A stretch of 64,000 bases of DNA from an uncultured Bacteroidales bacterium (GTDB lineage Bacteria > Bacteroidota > Bacteroidia > Bacteroidales > Bacteroidaceae). Shown piece by piece: positions 8,740 through 18,617 of the stretch. The position numbers and the translations under genes were made by a program. The stretch covers positions 1-64,000 of the forward strand of contig CACZJU010000016.1 of NCBI GenBank assembly GCA_902781515.1, written 5' to 3'. The notes under the pieces are model-generated. The model was not told the DNA's origin. It did no database searches and saw nothing but the letters and a program-made list of their open reading frames with translations. How positions within the stretch are numbered: the stretch's first letter is position 1; every line of letters starts with the position of its first letter.

Positions 8740-9825
8740 TTATTTCCAACGACCGCAAGTGAAGTCGGGGATATCAACTGGTTTGCTTCCCAGTATTACG
8801 GAACGGGCAGACAACTCAGTGATGCACGACCAAAGTGCAGCGTCGTAGATGCTGATATCAGGCTGTTTCCCTTTAATAAGATTATGAACGAGGCGGTAGT
8901 CCATGATGTAGTTCATCAGATTCTCAACACCCAGTTCATTACCTCGCTTTACAAGTGCTCTTGTATCGTCGTTGTGCTGGTTGTGAACATACGCTTCGGC
9001 CTCTGCTCCTGATAGTGTCGTTTGACCGTCAATCTGTATTGTCGGGAGAGGGTATTTCTGAGCATAGCCTTTAGTTCCACAGAGTGTTTGAAGACGACTG
9101 TAAGGACGTGGGGTTCGTTCGTCGAATTGTATCAGAATTGTCCGTCCAAGTGCAGTCTTTATTAGTGTGTTATTCACTTTGTTAGGTGCACTCATACTAA
9201 CTAAAGATTCAAGTCTGTCGCCATGATGAATATCGAGCAGTTGACAGGCAGGTCCGAGACCATGTGTGGGGTAGGGGTTACCAGCATGGTCGGCGACCGT
9301 ATAAGACACCCATCCGTTGTCACTTCTAAGATCGTGGATATATGCTCCTTCGCAATGACATATATCTCCGAACATGCCCTTGCGTTTCATCTCCATAATG
9401 CCAAGATGGAAGGTGTCGTAGCAGCAGTTTTCGAGCATTGTACATCTGCGACCTGTCTGTTCTGTTGTGTCAACCAAAGCCCAACACTCGTCAACAGTCA
9501 TTGCAGCAGGCACTTCTATGGCAACATCTTTGCCGTTGTTCATTGCGAATATCGCCATACGGGCGTGACTTGCCCAGTCTGTGCAAATGTATACAATATC
9601 TACATTCCCGTCTTTACACAAATTTCTCCATCGGCTTTCACCCTGATAGACGGAAATAGAATCGTGTCCTTGCTGTTTCAAGGTCACCAAGGCGCGTTCG
9701 GTATTATCGGCAGAAAGGTCGGCTATGGCTGTGATTTCAGCATTGTCAACAACTGCATATCTACGTAATGTTGCCATTCCGCGTTGCCCCAATCCAATAA
9801 GTCCGATTCTTAGTTTTTGTTCCAT
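8740..9825 (-). CDS. Gfo/Idh/MocA oxidoreductase, GH109-like
   Basis: A 361-residue NAD-dependent oxidoreductase-fold protein. The dinucleotide-binding motif GLIGLGQRG is at residues 8-16. EVPAAMTVDEC, LENCCYDTFHLGIMEMK and YPTHGLGPACQLLDI closely resemble GH109 alpha-N-acetylgalactosaminidases, which use bound NAD for hydrolysis. Unlike many GH109 enzymes it has no signal peptide, so it would act in the cytoplasm. Function could be glycosidase or dehydrogenase. It is a single gene with its own promoter, divergent from the GDP-mannose gene. Confidence 0.8.
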   Translation of the reverse strand: MEQKLRIGLIGLGQRGMATLRRYAVVDNAEITAIADLSADNTERALVTLKQQGHDSISVYQGESRWRNLCKDGNVDIVYICTDWASHARMAIFAMNNGKDVAIEVPAAMTVDECWALVDTTEQTGRRCTMLENCCYDTFHLGIMEMKRKGMFGDICHCEGAYIHDLRSDNGWVSYTVADHAGNPYPTHGLGPACQLLDIHHGDRLESLVSMSAPNKVNNTLIKTALGRTILIQFDERTPRPYSRLQTLCGTKGYAQKYPLPTIQIDGQTTLSGAEAEAYVHNQHNDDTRALVKRGNELGVENLMNYIMDYRLVHNLIKGKQPDISIYDAALWSCITELSARSVILGSKPVDIPDFTCGRWK

Positions 9826-9844
9826 TTCTATCGTCTCTTCGATG

Positions 9845-9852
9845 CAAAGATA
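9845..9852 (-). promoter_or_regulatory. -7 box for the GH109-like gene
   Basis: The minus strand reads TATCTTTG about 20 bases before the start codon. It lies back to back with the plus-strand box at 9896, so this is a divergent promoter region. Confidence 0.65.
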
Positions 9853-9895
9853 GTAAAAATAAGTAATTCATGATTCGTAATTCGTAAATATTTCC

Positions 9896-9903
9896 TATAT
9901 TTG
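9896..9903 (+). promoter_or_regulatory. -7 box for the GDP-mannose gene
   Basis: TATATTTG fits TAnnTTTG and lies 22 bases before the ATG at 9926. The -33 region is degenerate and overlaps simple words of the ATTCGTAATTCGTAA kind. Confidence 0.65.
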
Positions 9904-9925
9904 CACACATATAAATAAATAAGGA

Positions 9926-10987
9926 ATGGAAAACAACAATCACTTGGTAATTATGGCGGGCGGCATAGGTAGCCGTTTCTGGCCTATGAGCACTACGGAG
10001 AAGCCCAAGCAGTTTGTGGATGTTCTGGGGTGTGGCAAGACATTGATTCAGCTCACCACAGAGCGCTTCGAAGGTATTGTGCCAAAGGAGAATGTATGGG
10101 TTGTGACTTCTGCCAACTATATCGATATGGTACGCGAGCAACTTCCCGAAATCCCTGTTGGAAACATTCTTAGCGAACCTTGCCGTCGTAACACGGCACC
10201 CTGTATCGCGTATGTCAGTTGGCGAATAAAGTCCAAGTTCCCCAAGGCTAACATCGTTGTATCTCCAAGCGATCATATCGTTCTGGATGTTCGTGAATTT
10301 CAGCGTGTAATTAAGTCTGCCTTCAGTTTTGTAAGTGATAGCGATGCAATTGTCACTTTGGGAATGAAGCCCACTCGTCCTGAAACAGGATACGGATACA
10401 TTCAGGCCGACTTGAGTATGGCTTGTACTCGCAACAAGGAAATATACCGTGTTGACCAGTTCCGCGAAAAGCCAAATCTGGAGATTGCGAAACAATATAT
10501 AGCACAAAACAACTTCTTCTGGAATGCAGGTATATTTGTATGGAACGTTAACACCATAGTGAATGCATTCCGCATATATGCTCCTAAGATTTCAGCGATA
10601 TTCGAGCGTCTGTTGCCATACTATGGAACAGAGAAGGAGCAGTTTATGATTAACGAATGGTTTCCACAGTGTGAAAGTATATCCGTTGACTACGCCATTA
10701 TGGAGAATGCAGAGGAGATATACTGTTTCCCGGCATCATTCGGATGGAGCGATTTGGGTACTTGGGGCTCGTTGCTTGAGAACTCATCGCGCGACAAACA
10801 GGGTAATGCTTTGATTGGCGAGAATATAAAGATGGTCAACAGCAAGAATTGTATTGTCCACACCACAGAGGAACGCCGTGTAATCGTTGAGGGACTGAAC
10901 GGATACATAGTTGCTGAGAAGAACGGAACATTACTCATTTGCCGTCTTGAAAACGAACAGAATATTAAGACATACAGCGAAGAATGA
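9926..10987 (+). CDS. manC: Mannose-1-phosphate guanylyltransferase
   Basis: It makes GDP-mannose from mannose-1-phosphate and GTP. The nucleotidyltransferase signature MAGGIGSRFWPMS, followed by EKPKQF, lies at residues 10-30. SPSDHIV, FREKPN and WNAGIFVW are family motifs. At 353 residues it is the short single-domain form without the isomerase domain. It overlaps fkp by four bases (ATGA). GDP-mannose is the precursor of GDP-fucose, so the pair supplies fucosylation of capsule or glycoproteins. Confidence 0.93.
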   Translation: MENNNHLVIMAGGIGSRFWPMSTTEKPKQFVDVLGCGKTLIQLTTERFEGIVPKENVWVVTSANYIDMVREQLPEIPVGNILSEPCRRNTAPCIAYVSWRIKSKFPKANIVVSPSDHIVLDVREFQRVIKSAFSFVSDSDAIVTLGMKPTRPETGYGYIQADLSMACTRNKEIYRVDQFREKPNLEIAKQYIAQNNFFWNAGIFVWNVNTIVNAFRIYAPKISAIFERLLPYYGTEKEQFMINEWFPQCESISVDYAIMENAEEIYCFPASFGWSDLGTWGSLLENSSRDKQGNALIGENIKMVNSKNCIVHTTEERRVIVEGLNGYIVAEKNGTLLICRLENEQNIKTYSEE

Positions 10988-13719
10988 AGAAACTGCTCTC
11001 TCTCCCTCCCAACCTTGTTGGTGCGTTTCACGAGGTTGAGAAAGTTTCGCAAGAGGAATATTATTGCACAAGTGACCCCGTTGACAAGAAACTTGGGTCG
11101 GGTGGAGGAACACATTGGCTTCTGAAACGTTGTTGGCAAGACTGCGGCGAGGGGACTTTCAAGGATTGGCTGTCGAAGGAAAGGCGAATACTGATTCATG
11201 CTGGAGGACAAAGTCGCCGATTGCCTGCATACGCCCCAAGTGGTAAGATACTGACTCCCATTCCTATATTCCGCTGGGCTCAGGGACAACGCATTTCGCA
11301 GAACCTGCTTCAGTTACAGTTGCCGCTTTATGAGCGCATTATGGATGCTGCACCATCGTCGCTACACACATTGATTGCAAGTGGAGATGTGCTGATTCGC
11401 AGCGGAAGATTGCAGCATATTCCTGATGCGGATGTTGTGTGCTATGGCCTATGGGTTGACCCGTCTCTGGCTAAGAATCATGGTGTTTTCCTGTCGCGCC
11501 GCAACACTCCAAACGAGTTGGATTTTATGTTGCAGAAACCGTCTGTAGAGACTCTCGGCGAACTGATGCATACCCATTTCTTTATGATGGATGTGGGAAT
11601 ATGGTTGTTGAGCGACAGAGCTGTTGAAATGCTGATGAAGCACAGTGGGGGGGAGGGTGATGTGACGGAATATGACCTGTATGGAGATTTCGGATGCGCC
11701 TTAGGAACTAACCCTTCGAAACCGGATAGCGAGATTTCGAAACTGAAGGTTGCTGTTCTGCCACTGCAGGATGGTGAGTTCTATCACTTCGGAACTACAG
11801 GAGAACTGATTAGCAGTATGGTCTCGCTGCAGAATCTTGTCTATGACCAGCGTTCTATTATGCATCTGGGCGTAAAGCCTCACCCGTCAATATTCGTTCA
11901 GAATGCTCATCGCGAAATAGAATTGAATGAGAACAACCAGAATGTCTGGATTGAGAACTCATGGATAAGCAGCGGTTGGAAGATTTCAAATAATCATGTG
12001 CTGACGGGTATTCCAAAGAACAACTGGAACGTTAATTTGCCTGCTGGAATGTGTGTAGATGTTGTGCCAATCGGAATATCGGATTATGCTCTGCGCATAT
12101 ACAATTTCAATGACCGATTCGACGGCGACGAACAGTTCCTACCGAAGTTCCCAGTTTGTCATAGTATTGATGAGCTCGGAACATTACTAATGTTTTTGAC
12201 AAACAATACTAATGCTGAGGGCGAAGCATTACTAATGTCTTTGCCGAAGTTCTCTGCGGCTGAATTATCAAATAAAGCAAACCTTGTCCGACTCTACGCT
12301 CAGCGTAATGAGTTACTGCGTGATAACCTGACCGAATTGGCTAACAATCACAAGAGAAGCATCTTCTATCAGACGGACTTGGCAGATATGGCTAAGAAAT
12401 TCCATGAACTGAATGTCCAAATGCCCAAGCCTCTTGATGACACAGCAACAATGCTTCAAAGGAGCAGCGACCAGATGTTCCGTCGTCAGTTGCTGCACCT
12501 GAACGGCAAAGACGGTTCGGCTCATGAGGCAGAGGCCTTCCGGATTCTTCGTGAAGGAATAACCCAACGTGTACTCGACAATCGTCAGTCACCGAAATTG
12601 GATGTTTGTGCCGACCAGATAGTGTGGGGCAGAAGTCCTGTCAGAATTGATTTGGCAGGAGGATGGACAGATACTCCTCCTTTCTGCCTGATGCAAGGAG
12701 GACGTGTAATAAACATTGCAATAGAGCTCAACGGACAACCGCCATTGCAGACGTATGTAAAATGCAGCAAAGAGCCGAAGATTATATTGCGAAGCATTGA
12801 CCTCGGTGCTACAGAAGTCATTACATCATACGAACAACTGATTGATTTCTCACATGTCGGTTCGCCGTTCTCAATCCCAAAAGCCGCATTATGCCTTGCA
12901 GGCTTCCATCCACAATATTCATCGAATGCCTATGCCTCATTGGAAGAACATCTTCGTGGCTTCGGATGTGGAATAGAGATTACATTGCTGAGTGCCATAC
13001 CTGCAGGGAGTGGTTTGGGAACAAGTAGCATACTTGCAGCTACGGTATTGGGTGCTCTGAACGACTTCTGCGGATTGGGTTGGGATAAGGTGGAGATCTG
13101 TAACCGAACTCTTGTCCTCGAACAGATGCTGACAACAGGAGGAGGATGGCAAGACCAATACGGTGGTGTACTGCATGGAATTAAGCTATTGAGTACAACG
13201 AAAGGATTTGAACAGATTCCAGAGGTTAGATGGTTGCCGGATACTCTCTTTACTTCTCCAGAATTCTCAGCCTGTCACCTGCTATACTACACAGGTATAA
13301 CCAGAACGGCAAAAGACATCCTTGTGGATATTGTACGCAATATGTTCCTTGGCGAAGCCGGAAGTCTTGAACTCCTCTACGAGATGAAGGAGCATACAAT
13401 GGATTTGTATAATGCAATCCAACAGGCTGACTTCAACAGATACGGTCTCCTTGTCAACAAGACTTGGGAACAGAATAAGGCTCTTGATTCTGGTACTAAT
13501 CCCAAAGCCGTAGAGTCTATCATCAACCTTGTAAAGGATTATTGTCTCGGGTATAAGTTGCCTGGTGCTGGAGGTGGAGGTTTCTTGTATATGGTGGCTA
13601 AGGATATTGAGGCTGCAGGAAAGATTCGTCAGATTCTGACATCCAACAGACCAAACGACAGGGCACGTTTCGTAGAGATGACTCTCAGTACGCATGGTCA
13701 ACAAATTAGTCGCAGTTAG
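10984..13719 (+). CDS. fkp: Bifunctional fucokinase / L-fucose-1-phosphate guanylyltransferase
   Basis: Fkp salvages L-fucose: its C-terminal kinase makes fucose-1-phosphate and its N-terminal half makes GDP-fucose. The N-terminal pyrophosphorylase motif is near residues 70-95 (HAGGQSRRLPAYAPSGK). The GHMP kinase motifs are LDLAGGWTDTPPF (about 555-567), IPAGSGLGTSS (about 672-682) and LPGAGGGGF (about 859-867). At 911 residues it is slightly shorter than the roughly 950-residue Bacteroides enzyme. Residues 400-422, between the two halves, are encoded by three units of a palindromic repeat (12181-12248). The sequence stays in frame throughout, so the enzyme is probably functional. Confidence 0.93.
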   Translation: MKKLLSLPPNLVGAFHEVEKVSQEEYYCTSDPVDKKLGSGGGTHWLLKRCWQDCGEGTFKDWLSKERRILIHAGGQSRRLPAYAPSGKILTPIPIFRWAQGQRISQNLLQLQLPLYERIMDAAPSSLHTLIASGDVLIRSGRLQHIPDADVVCYGLWVDPSLAKNHGVFLSRRNTPNELDFMLQKPSVETLGELMHTHFFMMDVGIWLLSDRAVEMLMKHSGGEGDVTEYDLYGDFGCALGTNPSKPDSEISKLKVAVLPLQDGEFYHFGTTGELISSMVSLQNLVYDQRSIMHLGVKPHPSIFVQNAHREIELNENNQNVWIENSWISSGWKISNNHVLTGIPKNNWNVNLPAGMCVDVVPIGISDYALRIYNFNDRFDGDEQFLPKFPVCHSIDELGTLLMFLTNNTNAEGEALLMSLPKFSAAELSNKANLVRLYAQRNELLRDNLTELANNHKRSIFYQTDLADMAKKFHELNVQMPKPLDDTATMLQRSSDQMFRRQLLHLNGKDGSAHEAEAFRILREGITQRVLDNRQSPKLDVCADQIVWGRSPVRIDLAGGWTDTPPFCLMQGGRVINIAIELNGQPPLQTYVKCSKEPKIILRSIDLGATEVITSYEQLIDFSHVGSPFSIPKAALCLAGFHPQYSSNAYASLEEHLRGFGCGIEITLLSAIPAGSGLGTSSILAATVLGALNDFCGLGWDKVEICNRTLVLEQMLTTGGGWQDQYGGVLHGIKLLSTTKGFEQIPEVRWLPDTLFTSPEFSACHLLYYTGITRTAKDILVDIVRNMFLGEAGSLELLYEMKEHTMDLYNAIQQADFNRYGLLVNKTWEQNKALDSGTNPKAVESIINLVKDYCLGYKLPGAGGGGFLYMVAKDIEAAGKIRQILTSNRPNDRARFVEMTLSTHGQQISRS
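12181..12248 (+). repeat. Palindromic repeat array inside fkp (CATTACTAATG words)
   Basis: Units begin at 12181, 12203 and 12226, with spacing of 22 and 23 bases. The cores are ACATTACTAATG, ACAATACTAATG and GCATTACTAATG. The last linker, TCTTTGCCGAA, matches the TTTGCCGAT/TTTGCCCAT linkers of the intergenic array at 40136. The core is the same word as the intergenic array at 62702. The repeat is read in frame as TLLMFL, NTNAEGEA and LLMSLP. Confidence 0.85.
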
Positions 13720-13749
13720 ATACATTTTGAAAATTAATTTAAGGAGTGC

Positions 13750-13780
13750 TTTGTTTTTCCATAGATTTGCATTAACTTTG
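13750..13780 (+). promoter_or_regulatory. Promoter for serC-serA operon
   Basis: TTTG at 13750-13753 and TAACTTTG at 13773-13780 are exactly 19 bases apart, an excellent match to the Bacteroidota consensus. The ATG is 38 bases downstream of the -7 box. Confidence 0.8.
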
Positions 13781-13818
13781 TACGGAAAAATTATTCTAAT
13801 AAATTAAATCATAAAATT

Positions 13819-14886
13819 ATGAAGAAGTACAATTTCAACGCTGGACCATCAAAACTACCCAAAGAGGTAATGGAGGCCACAGCTGCTGCATGTATTGATT
13901 TCGAAGGTAGTGGCCTTTCTTTGATGGAAATGAGTCATCGTGCCAAGAACTTTCAGCCCGTTGTTGACGAGGCTGTTGCTCTGTTCAAGGAACTGTTGGA
14001 CATACCCGAGGGCTATAGTGTTATCTTCCTTGGCGGCGGTGCCAGTCTGCAGTTCTGCATGGTGCCTTACAACTTCCTTGAGAAGAAGGCTGCATATCTG
14101 AACACCGGTGTTTGGGCAACCAAGGCTGAGAAGGAGGCAAAACTGTTCGGCGAGGTCGTAGAGGTAGCTTCCAGCAAGGACAAGAACTTCACTTATATTC
14201 CCAAGGATTTCGTAATCCCCACAGATGCTGATTATTTCCACATCACAAGCAATAATACCATCTATGGTACTGAGATTTTGAAGGACCTAGACAGCCCCGT
14301 ACCTATGATTGCCGACATGAGCTCTGATATCTTCAGTCGTCCCATCGACGTCAGCAAGTATGGTATGATTTACGGCGGTGCTCAGAAGAACCTGAGTATG
14401 GCAGGCGTTACCTTCTGCATCATCAAGGAGGATCTCGTTGGCAAAGTTAGTCGCGCAATCCCCACTATGCTCAACTACCAGACTCACATCAGCAAGGGTT
14501 CTATGTTCAATACTCCTCCAACTGTTCCTATCTACTGCGCTTTGCAGAACCTAAAGTGGATTAAGAACGCCGGTGGCGTGAAGGAAATGGAGCGTCGTGC
14601 AATCGAGCGTGCTAAGGTGGTTTATGACGAAATCGACCGTAATAAGCTCTTCGTTGGAACTGCCGAAGAAGACAGCCGTTCACGCATGAACATCACATTC
14701 GTACTGAAACCTGAATATGAAGCTCTTCAGGATGAGTTCATGGCTTTCGCTACTAGCAAGGGTATGGTAGGTGTTAAGGGTCATCGTGATGTAGGCGGCT
14801 TCCGTGCAAGTTGCTATAACGCAATGGATATGGAAGGTGTGAATGCTCTCGTAGCTTGCATGCAGGAATTTGAAAAAATGCACTAA
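13819..14886 (+). CDS. serC: Phosphoserine aminotransferase SerC
   Basis: It converts 3-phosphohydroxypyruvate to phosphoserine with glutamate, the second step of serine biosynthesis. It begins [10 protein letters not shown], typical of the family. The PLP lysine is Lys190 in [24 protein letters not shown] and the C-terminal [15 protein letters not shown] are also signatures. At 355 residues it is full length. serA follows after 3 bases, so the two consecutive pathway enzymes are in one operon. Confidence 0.96.
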   Translation: MKKYNFNAGPSKLPKEVMEATAAACIDFEGSGLSLMEMSHRAKNFQPVVDEAVALFKELLDIPEGYSVIFLGGGASLQFCMVPYNFLEKKAAYLNTGVWATKAEKEAKLFGEVVEVASSKDKNFTYIPKDFVIPTDADYFHITSNNTIYGTEILKDLDSPVPMIADMSSDIFSRPIDVSKYGMIYGGAQKNLSMAGVTFCIIKEDLVGKVSRAIPTMLNYQTHISKGSMFNTPPTVPIYCALQNLKWIKNAGGVKEMERRAIERAKVVYDEIDRNKLFVGTAEEDSRSRMNITFVLKPEYEALQDEFMAFATSKGMVGVKGHRDVGGFRASCYNAMDMEGVNALVACMQEFEKMH

Positions 14887-14889
14887 ATC

Positions 14890-15807
14890 ATGAAAGTACT
14901 TATAGCAACAGAGAAACCATTCAGCAAAGTTGCTGTAGATGGTATTCGTGAGGTAACGGATAAGGCTGGTTATGAACTGGCTCTTCTGGAGAAATATACA
15001 GAAAAGGCTCAATTACTGGACGCTGTTAAGGACGCCGATGCTCTGATTGTTCGTTCTGACAAAGTTGATGCTGAAGTTGTTGCTGCTGCCAAGCAGTTGA
15101 AGATTGTGGTTCGAGCTGGTGCTGGTTTTGACAATCTCGACCTCGAAGCGTGCACAGCACACAATGTCGTAGCCATGAATACTCCAGGTCAGAACGCCAA
15201 CAGTGTGGCTGAACTGGTATTCGGTATGCTGGTCTATGGTGTTCGTAACTTCTTCAACGGTACCAGTGGAACAGAACTGCTGGGCAAGAAACTTGGTATT
15301 CTTGCTTTTGGTAATGTTGGTCGTAACGTAGCTCGCATTGCCAAGGGCTTCGGTATGGATGTTTATGCCTTCGATGCTTTCTGTCCCAAGGATGTTATCG
15401 AACAGGCTGGTGTTCATGCTGTTGACAATCAAGAAGCTTTGTTCGAGCAGTGTGACATCGTAAGTCTCCATATTCCTGCAACTCCCGAAACCAAGCAGAG
15501 TATCAACTATGCATTGGTTGGTAAACTCAAGAAGGGTGGCATACTCGTAAATACAGCTCGCAAGGAAGTAATTGACGAGGCAGGTCTCATCAAGCTTATG
15601 GAGGAGCGCACCGACTTGAAATACCTGACTGATATCAAGCCCGATGCTGATGCTGAGTTCGCTGAGAAGTTTACAGGTCGCTATTTTGCTACGCCCAAGA
15701 AGATGGGTGCACAGACAGCAGAGGCAAACGTGAATGCCGGTATTGCTGCTGCAAATCAGATTGTAGGTTTCCTCGAAAATGGTATTACTAAATTCAAACT
15801 GAACTAA
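14890..15807 (+). CDS. serA: D-3-phosphoglycerate dehydrogenase (short form)
   Basis: It oxidises 3-phosphoglycerate, the first committed step of serine synthesis. At 305 residues it is the short form with no regulatory ACT domain. The substrate/NAD motifs VRAGAGFDNLDLEA and GQNANSVAEL, the Rossmann motif LGILAFGNVGRN, and the helix HIPATPETKQSI are clear. Its place directly after serC supports this activity over other 2-hydroxyacid dehydrogenases. Without an ACT domain, feedback inhibition by serine of the usual kind is not expected. Confidence 0.92.
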   Translation: MKVLIATEKPFSKVAVDGIREVTDKAGYELALLEKYTEKAQLLDAVKDADALIVRSDKVDAEVVAAAKQLKIVVRAGAGFDNLDLEACTAHNVVAMNTPGQNANSVAELVFGMLVYGVRNFFNGTSGTELLGKKLGILAFGNVGRNVARIAKGFGMDVYAFDAFCPKDVIEQAGVHAVDNQEALFEQCDIVSLHIPATPETKQSINYALVGKLKKGGILVNTARKEVIDEAGLIKLMEERTDLKYLTDIKPDADAEFAEKFTGRYFATPKKMGAQTAEANVNAGIAAANQIVGFLENGITKFKLN

Positions 15808-15808
15808 T

Positions 15809-17059
15809 ATGGCAACCATTAAACCTTTCCGCGGTTTACGTCCACCACGTGAACTCGTAGAGCAAGTAGAAAGCCGTCCCTATGATGTGTTGGAAAGCGA
15901 AGAGGCGAGGGTAGAGGCTGGTGATAACGAGAAATCTCTGTATCACATCATCAAACCTGAAATCGATTTCCCTGTAGGAACTAGCGAGTACGATCCTCGT
16001 GTTTATGAGCAGGCAACAAAGAACTTCGAGAAGTTCCAACAGCAAGGTTGGCTCAAGCAGGACGCAGAGGACATGTATTACATCTATGCCCAGACGATGA
16101 ATGGCAAGACGCAGTACGGATTGGTTGTTGCTGCCTTGGTGGAAGATTATACCAAAAACGGCGTAATCAAGAAGCATGAACTTACACGTCGCGACAAGGA
16201 AGAGGATCGCATGAAGCACGTTCGTGCCACAAATGCAAACATGGAGCCTGTATTCTTTGCCTATAAGGACAATGAGGTTATTGATGCTTTGGTTGCTCGT
16301 TATGCAAAGACAGAGCCGGAATACGACTTTATTGCTCCCATCGATGGATTCCGTCATCAACTGTGGTTAGTGAAAGACAAGAAGGATATCGAAACTATCA
16401 CAAACACATTCTCACATATACCTTATTTATATATAGCAGACGGACATCATCGTTCCGCTGCCGCAGCTTTGGTAGGAGCTGAGAAGGCTTCACAGAATCC
16501 CAATCATCAGGGTGGGGAAGAGTACAACTACTTTATGGCTGTATGTTTCCCTGCAAGTCAGCTGACAATCCTGGACTACAATCGTGTAGTAAAGGACTTG
16601 AACGGACGTACTCCACAAGAATTCTTGGCTGCTTTGGGTGAGAATTTCGATATTGAGTGCTTTGGTAAGGAACGCATTCATCCAAAGCGCAAGCATCAGT
16701 TCTCCCTATATGTTGATGGTTATTGGTATCTTCTGACACTTCACGATGGTTTAGCTAATGACGCAGACCCAATTGGTGGGCTTGACGTCAGTGTTAGTAG
16801 CGATTTAATCCTTGATAAGCTGTTGAATATTACAGACTTAAGAGGTGATAAACGCATTGATTTCGTAGGAGGGTTACGTGGCTATGAAGAACTGGAACGT
16901 CGTGTTGATAGCGGAGAGATGAAGATGGCACTTGCTCTTTATCCTGTATCTATGCAAGAAATCATGGATATCGCAGACAACGGTCAGATTATGCCTCCAA
17001 AGGCAACTTGGTTTGAACCGAAATTGCGTAGTGGTTTGGTAGTTCACAAACTTAGTTAA
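15809..17059 (+). CDS. DUF1015 family protein
   Basis: A 416-residue protein of the DUF1015 family, recognisable by the start IKPFRGLRPPRE, the segment ADGHHRSAAA (about residues 209-218), and NYFMAVCFPASQL. The family is often found beside serine biosynthesis genes in Bacteroidota, as here, one base after serA. No biochemical role is established to my knowledge. A HTH-like or kinase role has been suggested for the family, but nothing in this sequence decides it. Confidence 0.85.
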   Translation: MATIKPFRGLRPPRELVEQVESRPYDVLESEEARVEAGDNEKSLYHIIKPEIDFPVGTSEYDPRVYEQATKNFEKFQQQGWLKQDAEDMYYIYAQTMNGKTQYGLVVAALVEDYTKNGVIKKHELTRRDKEEDRMKHVRATNANMEPVFFAYKDNEVIDALVARYAKTEPEYDFIAPIDGFRHQLWLVKDKKDIETITNTFSHIPYLYIADGHHRSAAAALVGAEKASQNPNHQGGEEYNYFMAVCFPASQLTILDYNRVVKDLNGRTPQEFLAALGENFDIECFGKERIHPKRKHQFSLYVDGYWYLLTLHDGLANDADPIGGLDVSVSSDLILDKLLNITDLRGDKRIDFVGGLRGYEELERRVDSGEMKMALALYPVSMQEIMDIADNGQIMPPKATWFEPKLRSGLVVHKLS

Positions 17060-17667
17060 TGACAGACATTGTAGATAGTTATTTCACAATCAAAGGTGAA
17101 AGCAAAGGCGAGTACAGCGAAAAACGTAGCAAGTTTCTCGCTTTTGCTTTTCATGTAGAAAACGTAGAACAAATTAAGGAGCTCGTATCACAACACGAAA
17201 AGAAATATTATGATGCACGCCATGTCTGCTATGCATATATGTTAGGACATCTTCATGATGTTTTCCGTGCCGTAGATAATGGCGAGCCATCAAGTACTGC
17301 CGGGAAACCGATTCTCGGACAAATTATTAAGAATGACCTCACAGATATTCTTGTAATTGTCGTAAGATATTTTGGTGGCGTGAAATTAGGCACAAGCGGA
17401 TTAGCAAACGCATACAAGGAAGCAACATCTATAGCTTTGGAGAATGCCTTAATTGAAGAACGTACAGTTGATACAACAATTAATGTTAATTTTGAATATC
17501 CATTGCTTAACGAGGTAATGCGTGTAGTAAAGGACTTAAATCCTAAGATTCTTAAACAAGAATTTGAATTGAATTGTCTCTTAACTCTACAAATCAGACA
17601 AAGCGAAGCAACTACGCTTACAAGTCGTCTTGAGAATATTAGGGGTGTAACAATAGAACATAATTAA
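17059..17667 (+). CDS. YigZ/IMPACT family protein
   Basis: A 202-residue protein of the UPF0029 (IMPACT) family. The N-terminal domain contains EKRSKFLAFAFHVE, the family signature DNGEPSSTAGKPIL (about residues 74-87), and RYFGGVKLGTSGLANAY. The C-terminal ferredoxin-like domain (DUF1949) covers about 135-200. Eukaryotic IMPACT regulates the Gcn2 kinase; the bacterial role is unclear. Its start overlaps the preceding stop by one base (TAATG). Confidence 0.9.
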   Translation: MTDIVDSYFTIKGESKGEYSEKRSKFLAFAFHVENVEQIKELVSQHEKKYYDARHVCYAYMLGHLHDVFRAVDNGEPSSTAGKPILGQIIKNDLTDILVIVVRYFGGVKLGTSGLANAYKEATSIALENALIEERTVDTTINVNFEYPLLNEVMRVVKDLNPKILKQEFELNCLLTLQIRQSEATTLTSRLENIRGVTIEHN

Positions 17668-17695
17668 ACATAACGTCGATTCTTATTATATTATA

Positions 17696-18604
17696 ATGAA
17701 GAATATAACAGGTAAAGAATACGCTGCACAAAAATATAATGAGGCTGTAGTAAAAGAACGAATGCTATTGCTTGATTATTTGATGAATGAACAGAATGGA
17801 TATAGTCGTAATCGTGCGAAAGATATTTTGAAAGGACATGGTGTGCAGGTTGATATGAAGTTGGTAACACAATGGAACTACGAACTTCAGCCTGGACAAA
17901 CTGTTAGGATAAGCAAGCATAAGAAGAAAACTGAACTTCAGAGTCAGTGGCTTCGCATTGTTTATGAAGACAAGGATATTATTATTATCGACAAACAAAT
18001 TGGAATACTTTCCGCAGGAAACTCTTCCAAGCAATATTGTGTGAAGACTATTCTTGATGAGTACTTTGAACGCCGACATTTCAAGTGTCACGCTCATGTT
18101 GTTCACAGATTAGATCGTGAGACCAGCGGATTAATGGTTTACGCAAAGTCGATAGAAGCTGCACAAATATTAGAAAAGGATTGGAAGCAGCGCGTGTTTG
18201 ACAGACGCTATGTCGCTGTCGTAGAGAATGTTATTGAGCAAGAAGGTGGAACATTAGAGTCTTGGCTCAAAGATAATAAGTCATTTGTAACTTATTCAAG
18301 TCCAGTTGATAATGGTGGCAAATTGGCAATTACACATTATCGTGTTGTTGGCAGGTCGGAAACGGAAACACTTGTAGAACTACGATTAGAAACAGGAAGG
18401 AAAAACCAAATACGTGTTCATATGTCAGACATTGGTCATCCTATTGTTGGCGACATGAAATATGGTGCAAAAACTAATCCGTTGCATCGAATGTGTCTAC
18501 ATGCTTGGCGTCTGTTCTTGTATCATCCCATAACTGGCGAAAGACTTGAATTTGAGACACCTTTCCCAACAGAGTTTATTAGACGATTTAACATTAACCA
18601 ATAA
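17696..18604 (+). CDS. RluA-family rRNA/tRNA pseudouridine synthase
   Basis: A 302-residue pseudouridine synthase. An N-terminal S4-like RNA-binding segment (NGYSRNRAKDILKGHGV) covers about residues 37-75. The catalytic motif HRLDRETSGLMVYAK, with the nucleophile aspartate, lies near residues 137-151. LETGRKNQIRVHM, near 240, is typical of the RluA/RluD type. The target uridine cannot be inferred. It lies 28 bases after the IMPACT gene and is likely cotranscribed. Confidence 0.92.
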   Translation: MKNITGKEYAAQKYNEAVVKERMLLLDYLMNEQNGYSRNRAKDILKGHGVQVDMKLVTQWNYELQPGQTVRISKHKKKTELQSQWLRIVYEDKDIIIIDKQIGILSAGNSSKQYCVKTILDEYFERRHFKCHAHVVHRLDRETSGLMVYAKSIEAAQILEKDWKQRVFDRRYVAVVENVIEQEGGTLESWLKDNKSFVTYSSPVDNGGKLAITHYRVVGRSETETLVELRLETGRKNQIRVHMSDIGHPIVGDMKYGAKTNPLHRMCLHAWRLFLYHPITGERLEFETPFPTEFIRRFNINQ

Positions 18605-18617
18605 AAAATATATTGTT

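Noticed and set aside
8740..9825. Firm call of GH109 glycosidase
   Set aside because: Motifs fit, but there is no signal peptide and no neighbouring glycan genes, so only GH109-like is claimed.
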